Source: a virus. Taken from it: 64,000 nt of DNA. A program made the position numbers and the translations under genes. The notes beneath the pieces were generated by a model that was given only the letters and a program-made list of their open reading frames with translations, was not told the origin of the DNA and made no database searches. This document shows, piece by piece, positions 1-8,918 of this stretch. The DNA is taken from the IMG/VR virus record IMGVR_UViG_3300028030_000010, positions 1 to 64,000 of that record; one strand, 5' to 3'. Within the stretch, counting starts at the first letter, position 1. Every line of letters begins with the position of its first letter.

Positions 1-1237
1 CACAATTGATGCTACCGAAGAATCAATAAGCTATTATACTGATAGTATAAAAAATAATATTTACTATTTTGTTAGTATTTTAACAAGCCAAGATATAGGT
101 GGTTTTGATATGGAAATAGTTTTTAAAATTGATTCTAATTTGGAATATATAGGTTCTGAAATTGTTCAATGTGACTTTTCTTATACAAACAATTTTGTTT
201 CTAATAATGTTTTTATGTTAGGAGAATTTAAATACAAAACTCAACAAAATATTCTTTCTTCTATGTATAGATTATGTGATTTTAAATATACAAAAGTTTT
301 ATCTTTGATTAAAGGAATACTTTCTGCATATAGCCACAGTTTTACTCTAAATAAAGGAATTGAATCTATAGGGGGACATATTGATAAGTGGGCAACCACA
401 TGGATGCAATTATTTATTCCTACAGCTGCTGACATATCGGATATATCTATAAAAGTGTTTGAGTTAATACCTTCTTCTACTGAATGGACTTTAGATATCC
501 CTTTAGAATATAGATATGTTAATGATAAGTTGCAAGGTTTTTCAAAACCTATACCTAAAAAAGCAGATCCGAAAATACCTTCTATTTCACTTAAAGAAAT
601 AGAGGCAGACCCATTATACACAACAAAAACAAAAATTCCGAAAGAAGAACTTTGTAAAGAGTTTTACAAAATGTTAGACAATGACGGATTTACATATGAG
701 ATAGAATCAGATGATAAGCTATTAATAGGAAATTATGTTTACAAAATAAAAAAAGATTTTTATGGCGGAGACATTAAAGAAGTAGCATCTTCATTTGTTA
801 AAAACAGATATGCTTCTGATATAGATATCTTCAAAAACACGTTAATAGAAATATTAGAAGCCAAAACACAAGAACCTATAGATGAAAACTTTACTATTGA
901 CAAATTTGAATTAACTGCTAAAGATTTTAATAATCAAATATCAGAGGAAGCACTTGAAGCTATTCAAAACCAAATAGATGCAGCTCAACAAGAAGCACTT
1001 CAAGAACAAGAGAAAAAATCTGTTAGAATGTCGATAGATGAATATATAGCTCAACATCCAGAAATGGAAGCAGAAATAAAACAATATATAGATGACCTTA
1101 ACATGTTGGCAGATGCATACGTTTGGGAAGGCAATCCAGCAAGAACACCTATCGATGGAAAGTTATTTAAAAAAGTAAAGATGTCTCAAATAATGGAGAT
1201 AAAACCTCGAACTATACAAAAGGAAGAAGATGTTTAA
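1..1237 (+). CDS. Unknown virion-type protein, 5' end outside the window
   Basis: The reading frame is open from base 2, and the residues before the first ATG (base 110) look like the rest of the protein, so the gene very likely begins upstream and the ATG at 110 is internal. The product is hydrophilic. Its last third is helical and rich in Gln and Glu (IQNQIDAAQQEALQEQEKK), followed by a short acidic and aromatic segment. I recognise no domain. It overlaps the next gene by 8 bases, so the two are translationally coupled. Position among structural genes suggests a virion or baseplate component; that part is inference. Confidence 0.75.
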   Translation, partial: TIDATEESISYYTDSIKNNIYYFVSILTSQDIGGFDMEIVFKIDSNLEYIGSEIVQCDFSYTNNFVSNNVFMLGEFKYKTQQNILSSMYRLCDFKYTKVLSLIKGILSAYSHSFTLNKGIESIGGHIDKWATTWMQLFIPTAADISDISIKVFELIPSSTEWTLDIPLEYRYVNDKLQGFSKPIPKKADPKIPSISLKEIEADPLYTTKTKIPKEELCKEFYKMLDNDGFTYEIESDDKLLIGNYVYKIKKDFYGGDIKEVASSFVKNRYASDIDIFKNTLIEILEAKTQEPIDENFTIDKFELTAKDFNNQISEEALEAIQNQIDAAQQEALQEQEKKSVRMSIDEYIAQHPEMEAEIKQYIDDLNMLADAYVWEGNPARTPIDGKLFKKVKMSQIMEIKPRTIQKEEDV

Positions 1238-2027
1238 AAGAGTTGGAAATACTCTCGTTGTAGGAAATTCGTCAGTCCCTTTATTGGATGGGTCACATGA
1301 TATTTTTTTAGACAAAAATACATTGGCTGTTTCATTAGATGTTGAAAATCCTCCAGACAATTTAAAAAAAATAGCAACATATGATTTTAATGAAGAAAAA
1401 AATGAATTAACAATCACAAAAAACACTTTTGATTTTGAAAACAAAAAACCAAAGCTATATCTTTTTGCAAGGAGTATGACTAATAATATTAGAGTTCATA
1501 ACAATGCATTATATAATGAAGGCTCTGATTTTCCTGTCTCAGGATATATAGAAGGAATTCCTATAGATTTTAACTATACTAGCTTTTTTATGTCTACTAT
1601 GGCAATGGCAACTTATCCTTGGATAGGGGGAAGGAGTTGCTTTAAAACATTATTATTTGGTTCTATAAACAGCAATCCACCTAGATATACCGCTAAACCT
1701 ATGACATATTGTGCTGAATTTGACCCTAAATTTTGGATTATATTACAGTTTTCAGTAAGTGCAGTAGGATTGGTGTTAAATCCTGTTTCTTACGAGCTTT
1801 CTTTAGATTCTCAAAATTTGGCCTTTAATAGATGGTCGTTAATGTTTTCTTTTTACAATTTTAGAAGATATTCAGAAATTGTTATAAACAAAGAAAATAT
1901 GTTTAGTATTAATTTTGAAAACAATGATGTGCAAGATTTTTCGCCTGTTACAGAACTAAGTAGCGGCAGTTCTTATTCTATACCAAATTTTAATACTAAG
2001 TTTTCAATGTTTAACTTAACACAATAA
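1230..2027 (+). CDS. Unknown virion-type protein
   Basis: 265 residues. The start is supported by AAGGAAG a few bases upstream inside the end of the preceding gene. The sequence is rich in beta-prone and aromatic residues (for example FNYTSFFMSTMAMATYPWIG), with no signal peptide or catalytic motif. The C-terminus is Ser/Asn-rich. It lies in a tight operon with its neighbours and is probably a structural or assembly protein of the particle. I do not recognise the family. Confidence 0.7.
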   Translation: MFKRVGNTLVVGNSSVPLLDGSHDIFLDKNTLAVSLDVENPPDNLKKIATYDFNEEKNELTITKNTFDFENKKPKLYLFARSMTNNIRVHNNALYNEGSDFPVSGYIEGIPIDFNYTSFFMSTMAMATYPWIGGRSCFKTLLFGSINSNPPRYTAKPMTYCAEFDPKFWIILQFSVSAVGLVLNPVSYELSLDSQNLAFNRWSLMFSFYNFRRYSEIVINKENMFSINFENNDVQDFSPVTELSSGSSYSIPNFNTKFSMFNLTQ

Positions 2028-2036
2028 AGGAGAATA

Positions 2037-3329
2037 ATGGCTACTTTATATATACAAGCAGTTAATCATAAGCTTTACACTAATAATTATTTTTCAAATT
2101 TATCAGATGAAGAAAAAGATAAGATTTACTATAAAGTTTCTGGTACAGAAAAGCCTACACTTAATTATAAACAATTTATAATTGAACAACCAAAGATAAG
2201 ACTTCAATTAACAGATTATTTATTTAATCTAATAAAAGATGAAATGTTTTACGAAAATTACCACAATATCGTATACAAAAAAGTTGAAAACAAGGAGTTT
2301 TATAAAAGAATTAAAAATATAAAGTATCAAAAAATTAGGTTTTATTTTGAAGATAGATGGATAACTTATTATTTTAATGTAAAAAGCAAACACAAAGTTA
2401 CAGAGTCAGATTTTCCAGTTGCTTTAGCCCTTTACGCTGCTTATCCAGCTAAAGGGGTGTTTAACTTTTTGTTGCAACCTTGTACTAAAGAAGGAGGTAA
2501 TGGGTTTGTTAAATGTTGGAGCGATATGTGGAAAATATGTGCTTTTATAGAGGGATTAGAAAGCGAAGAAGATTATTGTGATATGAGTGATACTACATGT
2601 TACGATCCTCCTTATAGATTAAAGTTTGAAAATTATTTTTATACTTTTCCAGGAGAAAATGACTATCTTTTAGAAGCTTACACAATAGATTACGATAAAG
2701 GTATATATAAAGATAAATCTTCTGAGTATTATATTGTAGACAGAGAAGGGGATTATTTTAAAAAGGGGACAACTAAACTATCAGACTTAAAAGAATTGGT
2801 TCTTAAACGTTTCAACGAATCGCCAGAGAGGATAGAATTGTATATGGATAAAAAAGTAAAAAGAAAAATAATTGCTTACAAAACAAGTAACACTTTTAAA
2901 ACATTTGAAGATATGTTTAAATATTTAGGGCGTTCGTGGATTGGGAGACATAATGCTTTTTTCTTACAGTGGAATCAATACATGAAATATTTTAACGAAT
3001 CTAGCGATGGATATTATTGCCCTCCTTCGTCTCCACAATACATAAGTGAAACAGTTTCACAAGAAGAGCCTGTTCTTTCGCCATATGTTGATGTTCGTTT
3101 TTCCCAAAAATCAAGTGACTCTTTAATACAAGAAACAATTGAAGGTTATGTAAAAAAAGAATACAATATATCCATCCTGCAAGATATTAAGATATTAACC
3201 ATGTTTGATTATTTAAAGTTTACAATAAGTACAGACAAATGGTTAGAGCTTCTTGACATTAACGCAAAAACATCTGAGATATTAAAAGAGCACCTAATTA
3301 TAAATCATCAAACATTAGATGGTTATTGA
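2037..3329 (+). CDS. Unknown protein, 430 aa
   Basis: The start follows a strong AAAGGAGAATA ribosome-binding site, 9 bases after the previous stop. The protein is rich in Tyr, Phe and Lys. A cysteine-containing middle segment (residues about 150-195, including CTKEGG, KCWSDMWKIC and DYCDMSDTTCYD) could bind metal or form structural contacts. The C-terminal 100 residues are mixed helix and loop. No enzymatic motif is apparent. It is the last gene before a new promoter at 3332, so it closes the transcription unit entering from the left edge. Confidence 0.7.
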   Translation: MATLYIQAVNHKLYTNNYFSNLSDEEKDKIYYKVSGTEKPTLNYKQFIIEQPKIRLQLTDYLFNLIKDEMFYENYHNIVYKKVENKEFYKRIKNIKYQKIRFYFEDRWITYYFNVKSKHKVTESDFPVALALYAAYPAKGVFNFLLQPCTKEGGNGFVKCWSDMWKICAFIEGLESEEDYCDMSDTTCYDPPYRLKFENYFYTFPGENDYLLEAYTIDYDKGIYKDKSSEYYIVDREGDYFKKGTTKLSDLKELVLKRFNESPERIELYMDKKVKRKIIAYKTSNTFKTFEDMFKYLGRSWIGRHNAFFLQWNQYMKYFNESSDGYYCPPSSPQYISETVSQEEPVLSPYVDVRFSQKSSDSLIQETIEGYVKKEYNISILQDIKILTMFDYLKFTISTDKWLELLDINAKTSEILKEHLIINHQTLDGY

Positions 3330-3331
3330 AA

Positions 3332-3345
3332 TTTGTTATAATTAG
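3332..3345 (+). promoter_or_regulatory. Extended -10 promoter
   Basis: TTTGTTATAATTAG, with TATAAT at 3337-3342 and a start codon 22 bases after it. No TTGACA-like -35 box is visible. It is one of a recurrent set in this window. Confidence 0.7.
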
Positions 3346-3363
3346 CTAAAAAAGGATGTGATT

Positions 3364-4404
3364 ATGTTTGACATTACAAATGACATGGATTTAAGTTTCT
3401 TATCTCAAGCATTGCATGATGCCCCAATAAAACCTGTAGAGTTAATAAAACAAGCAAATGTAAATATTGATTATTCTCAATTACCTAATGATATTTTTGC
3501 AGATCCTGTAGAAAAAAAATTTCCTATACATACTCCAGCAGATGCCGCTATTAGTGCACTTTATATTTATAAACAAGCATCAGAGGTAGACGAAGATGTT
3601 AAGCAAAGAGTAGCAAATGCATTAGAAGAATATGGATTAAAAGAGCTGGAGCCCTTATTAGAGGGTGAAAAAGAAATGGTGAAAATTGCAAGTGAAGAAC
3701 ACTTTCTTCTACCATCTAAATTAAAATTCCCAGCTTTAGATCCTGATATGTTACTTAAATCAGCTTCAGCTGCTGAAACATACTTCCATGTAATGCCTTT
3801 AAGCGATAAGGTAGAGCTTGCTACTAATTTGGTTAAAACAGCAGAAGAATTTAATATTGAACCTGAAAAGTTGCCAAAATGGGCTTTTGTGTATGGGCAA
3901 CATGCACCATGTAATTTAGAAAAGTTAGCCCATGAATTAGGTGTTAGATATGCTTATACAAAACATGAAGGCTATCAAGATCTCTTTCAAGAACTTAAAG
4001 GATTATTTAAAACAGCAGGAGAAATTAGTTTTGATGCTGGAACTAATAGAAGTATAGTTGCTAAATTGATAAAATTAGACAAACAAGCAAATATTTCTTA
4101 TGATGAGCTTCCTGATCCTTTTATTATTGTATTTAATGAAATTGACGCTCAACCAGAAGAAATATCAAAAACAGCTTCTGACGAGTTAGTAACAATTGGG
4201 GGAGTTGATTTTTATAAAGACGATTTAGCTGAGTTAATAATGAGCTCAGATGGTCCTGCTATTATTGGTGAAGATTTATATAAGGCAGCTGAAGAACATT
4301 ATAATGTTTTAGATGCAGATGCTGTGATTTCAGAGTTACAATCTTTACCTAAAGAGGCACAAGAATTAATAGCTGAATATTTAGTTCAGTACATAAATGA
4401 GTAA
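3364..4404 (+). CDS. K-x-A motif-rich protein, 346 aa
   Basis: I prefer the ATG at 3364, which has AAGGA seven bases upstream, over a GTG at 3358. The protein is acidic and mostly helical. It carries about ten copies of a short motif of the form hydrophobic-x-Lys-x-Ala followed by Ser, Glu or Asn (LIKQAN, IYKQAS, MVKIAS, LLKSAS, LVKTAE, LEKLAH, LFKTAG, ISKTAS, LYKAAE, LPKEAQ), spaced by 15-50 residues. The segments QANVNIDYSQLPNDIF and QANISYDELPDPF suggest an internal duplication. The same motif occurs in many virion-type proteins of this window. The function is unknown; a scaffold, internal head protein or shared docking role is possible. Confidence 0.8.
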   Translation: MFDITNDMDLSFLSQALHDAPIKPVELIKQANVNIDYSQLPNDIFADPVEKKFPIHTPADAAISALYIYKQASEVDEDVKQRVANALEEYGLKELEPLLEGEKEMVKIASEEHFLLPSKLKFPALDPDMLLKSASAAETYFHVMPLSDKVELATNLVKTAEEFNIEPEKLPKWAFVYGQHAPCNLEKLAHELGVRYAYTKHEGYQDLFQELKGLFKTAGEISFDAGTNRSIVAKLIKLDKQANISYDELPDPFIIVFNEIDAQPEEISKTASDELVTIGGVDFYKDDLAELIMSSDGPAIIGEDLYKAAEEHYNVLDADAVISELQSLPKEAQELIAEYLVQYINE

Positions 4405-4928
4405 TGTCTAATATAAATATTATTTTTCCAAAGGAGAATGTTTTTTCTCCTGTTAACAATGTTGTTGTTTCTCAAAATGTTAACACTGATACAATTTATC
4501 TTCAGGTTGGAGAAAATATTATTACTCTTCAAACTAAAAAAGCAGATTATTTTATACCCGGTTTAGAGTATGCAGACATAAATGATTGTACAGATTTGGT
4601 AAGAAGCAGAAATATTGTAGATATTATATTGTTTGTAAACAAATTTGCTCCAAAAGGGATTATAGATAAGGGGAGTGGTCCTTTCAAATTTTCATATTCT
4701 AAAAAAGAATTGTTTGGGTTTGTCTATTCGTCTGAGTTGTTGGAAATAAACATCAAAATTTCAGGGGATTGTTTATTGATTTTGAATAATAAACTATTCT
4801 ATGAAAACGCTAAAGTTAGCATTCCAAAAAATATTTTCTTACCTATCAGAATGATATTTTGTAACGGAACAATTGAATTTGGTGTTAATCAGAATATTTT
4901 TTACCTTTTAAAGGAGAAAGATGAATAA
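4404..4928 (+). CDS. Unknown beta-rich protein, 174 aa
   Basis: The ATG overlaps the previous stop by one base (TAATG), which indicates translational coupling. The sequence alternates hydrophobic and polar residues as in beta-sandwich proteins (NVVVSQNVNTDTIYLQVGEN), with no membrane segment or catalytic motif. It overlaps the next gene by 8 bases. It is probably a small structural protein encoded just upstream of the packaging and capsid genes, but the family is not recognised. Confidence 0.65.
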   Translation: MSNINIIFPKENVFSPVNNVVVSQNVNTDTIYLQVGENIITLQTKKADYFIPGLEYADINDCTDLVRSRNIVDIILFVNKFAPKGIIDKGSGPFKFSYSKKELFGFVYSSELLEINIKISGDCLLILNNKLFYENAKVSIPKNIFLPIRMIFCNGTIEFGVNQNIFYLLKEKDE

Positions 4929-5667
4929 AGCGTCTAAAGAAATACTGCATTTTGCACATCAAGTAGATGATTTAAAAAATTATATTATGAGTAGAAAACT
5001 TGATGAAGAAACATATAAGATGGTGTTTTCAAATGAAAAAATTCAGGCTTTAATTTTGTATTATGTTTTTTTAAATTTAGCCAGAGAAGATGCTTTTAAA
5101 ATGGAGATAGAAACCATTGATAATTTGATTTCTCCATATTCTGAATATAATGCAGAAAGACTTAAAGCTATGACTTCAATTCTAAAAACTGAACAAGTTT
5201 TTACAAATCCTATAGCTTTTAACGCAATGATTGAATGTTTTAATGGTCATGAAATTACAGTTGGAACATTAGAACCTTACCCAGCATATGAAATAGCTTG
5301 GACTTGCGCTAATGTGTTGGGAATATGGGGAAGCGAAACTTTTGCGTTCAAAGGAAATGCTTTAAGGTATATCAGAGCGTGTCTTGATTGGGAATCTTGG
5401 GAATTGCCTCCAGTGTTTTTATCTTTTCCAGTTATATTAGACATGTATGAAACTAAAAAATTAGAAATGTATGCATCGATTATTAAATATATGCAAAATC
5501 TAACATTAAAAGAAATATCTGAATTAGCAAATGACAAAAATGCTATAAAAACTTTTGAAAAAACTCCTTTTTTACTAAATTATATGGTAAAATGTTCAAT
5601 GGAAAGCCTTGCCTTGGTGAGGCTTATCAATGAAACAAACCAACAATTAAAAACAATTTTTGAATGA
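4921..5667 (+). CDS. Unknown helical protein, 248 aa
   Basis: The start is preceded by AAAGGAGAAAG. The protein looks all-helical, with a Trp-rich middle (YEIAWTCANVLGIWG, DWESWELPP). No signal peptide or known motif is seen. The gene sits in a chain of overlapping genes leading to the terminase, so an assembly or head-morphogenesis role is possible but unproven. Confidence 0.65.
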   Translation: MNKASKEILHFAHQVDDLKNYIMSRKLDEETYKMVFSNEKIQALILYYVFLNLAREDAFKMEIETIDNLISPYSEYNAERLKAMTSILKTEQVFTNPIAFNAMIECFNGHEITVGTLEPYPAYEIAWTCANVLGIWGSETFAFKGNALRYIRACLDWESWELPPVFLSFPVILDMYETKKLEMYASIIKYMQNLTLKEISELANDKNAIKTFEKTPFLLNYMVKCSMESLALVRLINETNQQLKTIFE

Positions 5668-5678
5668 AAGGATTGCAA

Positions 5679-6218
5679 ATGTTTGGTGGAACTCTTTATG
5701 ATCTTTATAAAATGGCTGCAGAAGATAAAAGAGATTATTCTGGGGCAGAAGCTGCTGCAGGAGTAGGTTTAGCTGGTGCCGGAATTTATGGTGGAGTAAA
5801 AGCAAAACAAATGGCAGATAAACAAAAAAGAGCTGAAGGTGCTTTATATTTTGCTAAAAAAAGAAAAGCTGAATCAGAAAACGCTAAAGATATTAATGTT
5901 AAAAAATTAAAACAAGTAAATAATAGAATTAAAGAACTAGAAGATTACAAACCATCTTTATTTAGCGCTTTATTCCGTGATGCAACAGCAAATAAAGTTC
6001 GTGAATTAGAACAGTTAGGTGTAAAAAAATCTGAATTAGAAAAAGTTGTTGCTCATATGGAAGGAAGAGCAGCTTCTAGCGAAGAAAAAGCAAAAGCTCT
6101 TGAAGAGGTAGTTGGCAAAATTAAAAAAGGAAAAGGTGTTGCTGCAGCCGGAGGAGCTTTAGGTCTTCTAGGTGGTGGTGGTTTACTTTATGATGCATAC
6201 CACAAAAAAGACCAATAA
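5679..6218 (+). CDS. Small glycine-rich membrane-type protein with coiled coil
   Basis: An in-frame ATG at 5664 exists, but the ATG at 5679 has AAGGA at the right distance and starts MFGGTLYDLYKMAAED, the better choice. Order of segments: a K-x-A-type motif at the N-terminus (LYKMAAE), a Gly/Ala hydrophobic segment (AAAGVGLAGAGIYGG), a long charged coiled coil, then a second Gly/Ala hydrophobic hairpin (GVAAAGGALGLLGGGGLLY) and a short charged tail. This resembles small membrane-interacting virion proteins, for example ones ejected with DNA. The assignment is inference. Confidence 0.7.
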   Translation: MFGGTLYDLYKMAAEDKRDYSGAEAAAGVGLAGAGIYGGVKAKQMADKQKRAEGALYFAKKRKAESENAKDINVKKLKQVNNRIKELEDYKPSLFSALFRDATANKVRELEQLGVKKSELEKVVAHMEGRAASSEEKAKALEEVVGKIKKGKGVAAAGGALGLLGGGGLLYDAYHKKDQ

Positions 6219-6227
6219 GGAATAGAA

Positions 6228-6784
6228 ATGAGTCTTTTATTTAAAGTAGCTCAAAACCTTCATGAAGATTTCTCTTCTGAAGGTCTCTTGTATAAAATTG
6301 CAAAGAAAAAAAACAAAAAAGAAAAAAAGGGCCTGCTAAAAAGAGAAATATAGATACTCTTATTAGAGATATTGACACAGCGTATGTTTCAAATGCAGAA
6401 AAAGTTAAGGCTAACATGAGCTTTGGTTCAGAAACAAATGCTGTATGGCCTGGAGCGAGCACTACTACTACTACAAAAAGTTCAGCACCTAATTGGAGCG
6501 CAATGGGGCCTGGTTCTGCGTATAATTATGTAATACATGGCACTGAATGGGATGGAAAACTTCCTGGAAGTGAAACTCCTAAAACTTCAACAACTACTTC
6601 TGATGTTCCTAATTGGAGTGCAATGGGACCTGGTGATGAATACAAAGATACAAACAAGTTATTAGAACAACCATCATTCTTCAGTAAACACAAAGGTAAA
6701 CTTGCAGCTGGAGCATTAGGTTTAATTTTAGCTGGTTATGGTTATCATAGATATAGACAGAATAATCAACAACAGCAACAATAG
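6228..6784 (+). CDS. Small membrane-type protein made by -1 frameshift (or broken gene)
   Basis: An ATG at 6228 follows AAGGAAT and encodes MSLLFKVAQNLHEDF...LYKIAKKK, with the K-x-A motif twice, but stops at TAG after 42 codons. The -1 frame is open from 6296 to 6784 and reads on as GPAKKRNIDTLIRDIDTAY and beyond. The crossing region has a classic slippery heptamer A AAA AAG at 6323-6329, so a -1 slip gives a 185-residue protein. It contains two copies of PNWSAMGPG and ends in a hydrophobic segment (KLAAGALGLILAGYGY) with a poly-Gln tail. A single-base assembly or sequencing error in the A-tract is the main alternative. Confidence 0.6.
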
Positions 6785-6821
6785 TTATCTTCTTCTTTTT
6801 TTTAGATTCCCTTTTTCTTTT

Positions 6822-6835
6822 TTTGTTATAATTTG
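6822..6835 (+). promoter_or_regulatory. Extended -10 promoter for the terminase gene
   Basis: TTTGTTATAATTTG, with TATAAT at 6827-6832, 18 bases before the terminase ATG. It lies after a T-rich stretch that may also help end upstream transcription. Confidence 0.7.
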
Positions 6836-6849
6836 TAAAAAAGGTTATT

Positions 6850-8472
6850 ATGTCTAACATAGCACATTTCGGTAGAACCATAACCAGATCGCAATTTGCG
6901 CAAGCTGTTTTGTGGTTAAAAGGCAAAAGATTCAATTTTGAGTTACATCAGCCTTTTAGAGAAATATACGACTGGCCTAAAAAAAATCTATTATTAAAAA
7001 CAGCTAGACAGGTTGGTAAATCTACTATGCTAGCTGCAACCCTTGTAACCGACTCTATGTTAGAGCCAAACAAAAGAACCTTTTATGCTACAACTTCTGA
7101 AAAACAAGCTAGGGAATTTGCTAGAGTTAAATTAAACGAATTTTTAGCTCGTTCACCTCTAGTTAGGAGATATTTATTAAACAAACATTCTTATGATGTA
7201 AAAGATAGTTTGTTTGACAAGAACTTTGCAAATGGTTCAGGAGTAACTATTTCTTATATGAAAGACAATGCTGATAGAACTAGGGGTTATTCTGCAGACA
7301 CTCTTATGTTAGATGAGATTCAAGATATGGACCCAAACGAAATACCTGTTGCATTAGAAATTTTATCAGCATCATTAGATCCTAGAAAATTATTTGCTGG
7401 TACACCTAAAACAATAGATAACCCAATTGAAATAATGTGGCAAAGATCTACTCAGCACGAAATATTTTTTAAATGTGAAAAATGTGGCAGTTGGAATGAT
7501 ATAGGGTATAAAAACATTGGTAAAAAAGGACCTATATGCTCTAAGTGCGGCGGATTATTAAATATGGAAAAATTTGTAATTATTCCTACCGCACCTGAAC
7601 CAGAAAAAGCCTTTTATGTTGGAGTAAGAGTTCCTCAGCCTGCATTAAAACTTCATTATGGTTTTGAAAACAAATGGAAAGATCTACTTCAAAAGTATGA
7701 AGAATATGATGAAGCCAAATTCAACAATGAGGTTCTTGGGATTTCGTTTTCTAAAGGTGCTCGTTTTATTACAGAAGAAGATATATTGGCTTGCTGTAGA
7801 CCAGGTGTGCACATTATAACTAATCCTGATAGGAACATTTTAAGAAGAAATTTTCAAACAATTGTTGCAGGAATAGACTGGAGTGGAGGAGGAATTGATT
7901 ACAATTCAAGAACTGTTTTAACTATATATGGAGAATTAAGAGGAGATGCTTCTTTTAGAGGAAGAGGAAGATTACAATTGCTTTATTATAAAATATACCC
8001 TCAGCAAGATTATATGATAACAATTAGGGATATTAAAAGGCAAATAGCATTATTTGGATGTCAGATTGTTGGAGCAGACGCTGGAGAAGGGGCTTTAAAC
8101 AATTCATATCTTGCAGATGCTTTTGGTCCACAAATGATTATACCTTTTAGATATGGTAAATTTGATAAAATCATTAAAAGAAGTCCTGATGGTTGGACAA
8201 TTTATTTAGACAAAACATCTGTTATAGATGATTTTTTTAAAGCTCTTAAACCAGGAAAAGTAGGTGATATTAATAGAGGAGGGAGGTTTATTTTTCCGTC
8301 TCCCGAAGAAATGAGAGAACCTATATTACATTTATTGTCAGAACACGAGCATATTACCAAAAATGGATACAGAATTTGGCAAAGAGGAACTCATCCAGAT
8401 GACTTCTTGCATGCTTCAGTATTTGCCTACAATGCCTTCAAGATATTAACAGGAGAATTTAAAGTTTACTAA
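6850..8472 (+). CDS. terL: Terminase large subunit
   Basis: This is the ATPase-nuclease motor that packages phage DNA through the portal. Walker A is ARQVGKST near residue 53, and Walker B plus catalytic Glu is LMLDEIQD near 155. A four-cysteine zinc knuckle (CEKCG near 209, CSKCGG near 227) sits between the ATPase and nuclease domains. The RNase H-like nuclease shows GIDWSG (near 341), GADAGEG (near 408) and HPDDFLHA (near 515), which supply the expected acidic metal ligands. At 540 residues the length is normal. The gene has its own promoter and lies just upstream of the capsid genes, while the portal is about 50 kb away on the other strand. No small terminase subunit is recognised. Confidence 0.95.
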   Translation: MSNIAHFGRTITRSQFAQAVLWLKGKRFNFELHQPFREIYDWPKKNLLLKTARQVGKSTMLAATLVTDSMLEPNKRTFYATTSEKQAREFARVKLNEFLARSPLVRRYLLNKHSYDVKDSLFDKNFANGSGVTISYMKDNADRTRGYSADTLMLDEIQDMDPNEIPVALEILSASLDPRKLFAGTPKTIDNPIEIMWQRSTQHEIFFKCEKCGSWNDIGYKNIGKKGPICSKCGGLLNMEKFVIIPTAPEPEKAFYVGVRVPQPALKLHYGFENKWKDLLQKYEEYDEAKFNNEVLGISFSKGARFITEEDILACCRPGVHIITNPDRNILRRNFQTIVAGIDWSGGGIDYNSRTVLTIYGELRGDASFRGRGRLQLLYYKIYPQQDYMITIRDIKRQIALFGCQIVGADAGEGALNNSYLADAFGPQMIIPFRYGKFDKIIKRSPDGWTIYLDKTSVIDDFFKALKPGKVGDINRGGRFIFPSPEEMREPILHLLSEHEHITKNGYRIWQRGTHPDDFLHASVFAYNAFKILTGEFKVY

Positions 8473-8474
8473 TT

Positions 8475-8490
8475 ATTTGATATAATTAAC
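8475..8490 (+). promoter_or_regulatory. Extended -10 promoter
   Basis: ATTTGATATAATTAAC, with TATAAT at 8481-8486, 21 bases before the next start codon. Confidence 0.65.
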
Positions 8491-8506
8491 CAAAAAAGGA
8501 TTTAGT

Positions 8507-8797
8507 ATGAAACAATACACAGTTGAACACATTGCTTCTCTATTGGAAAAAGCAGCTGCGGAAATTGAGCTTAAAGATGCAAAAATTAAAGAATTAGAAG
8601 AAAAATTAAATCAATTAGAATCTAACCAAATTAATCAAGGCTTTGATTTCATGGAAAAAAATGCCTCTTATAACTCTATAGATGAGGAGTTCGGTAACTT
8701 AGAGGACTGGGGAAGCTTAGGTGAACCTTCTAACGTAAAACTGCCTTCAACTGATGCTAAAAAAGCCTTAGAAGATTTTTTGAGCTCTTTAGCTTAA
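8507..8797 (+). CDS. Small acidic coiled-coil protein
   Basis: 96 residues, with AAAAAGGA upstream. The N-terminal half is a heptad-like coiled coil (LEKAAAEIELKDAKIKELEEKLNQLE) that carries the LEKAAAE form of the recurrent K-x-A motif. A second form is MEKNASYN. The C-terminal half is acidic and probably disordered. It lies alone between terminase and capsid genes, the place where many phages encode a scaffold or head accessory protein; the role is inferred only from that. Confidence 0.65.
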   Translation: MKQYTVEHIASLLEKAAAEIELKDAKIKELEEKLNQLESNQINQGFDFMEKNASYNSIDEEFGNLEDWGSLGEPSNVKLPSTDAKKALEDFLSSLA

Positions 8798-8842
8798 AAC
8801 CTCTTTTTTTCTTCTCTTTTTACCCCCTATATAAAGTGCCCG

Positions 8843-8876
8843 AATTATCGCATTTTTTTGATAATTTGATTTTTTT
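8843..8876 (+). terminator. Possible intrinsic terminator
   Basis: A 7-bp stem AATTATC/GATAATT (8843-8849 with 8860-8866) with a 10-base loop is followed shortly by a T-tract at 8870-8876. It lies between the small coiled-coil gene and the capsid operon. The stem is AT-rich, so strength is uncertain. Confidence 0.45.
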
Positions 8877-8889
8877 ATATAAAATATAG
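8876..8889 (+). promoter_or_regulatory. Probable capsid operon promoter
   Basis: TATATAAAATATAG lies directly after the T-tract of the preceding hairpin. It is less like the consensus of the other promoters, but its distance to the AAAAGGA site of the decoration gene is similar. Confidence 0.4.
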
Positions 8890-8918
8890 CTGTTTAAAAC
8901 TTTAACAAAAGGATAGCT

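Noticed and set aside
110-112. First gene starting at base 110
   Set aside because: The same frame is open back to base 2 with a protein-like sequence, so the start most likely lies outside the window.
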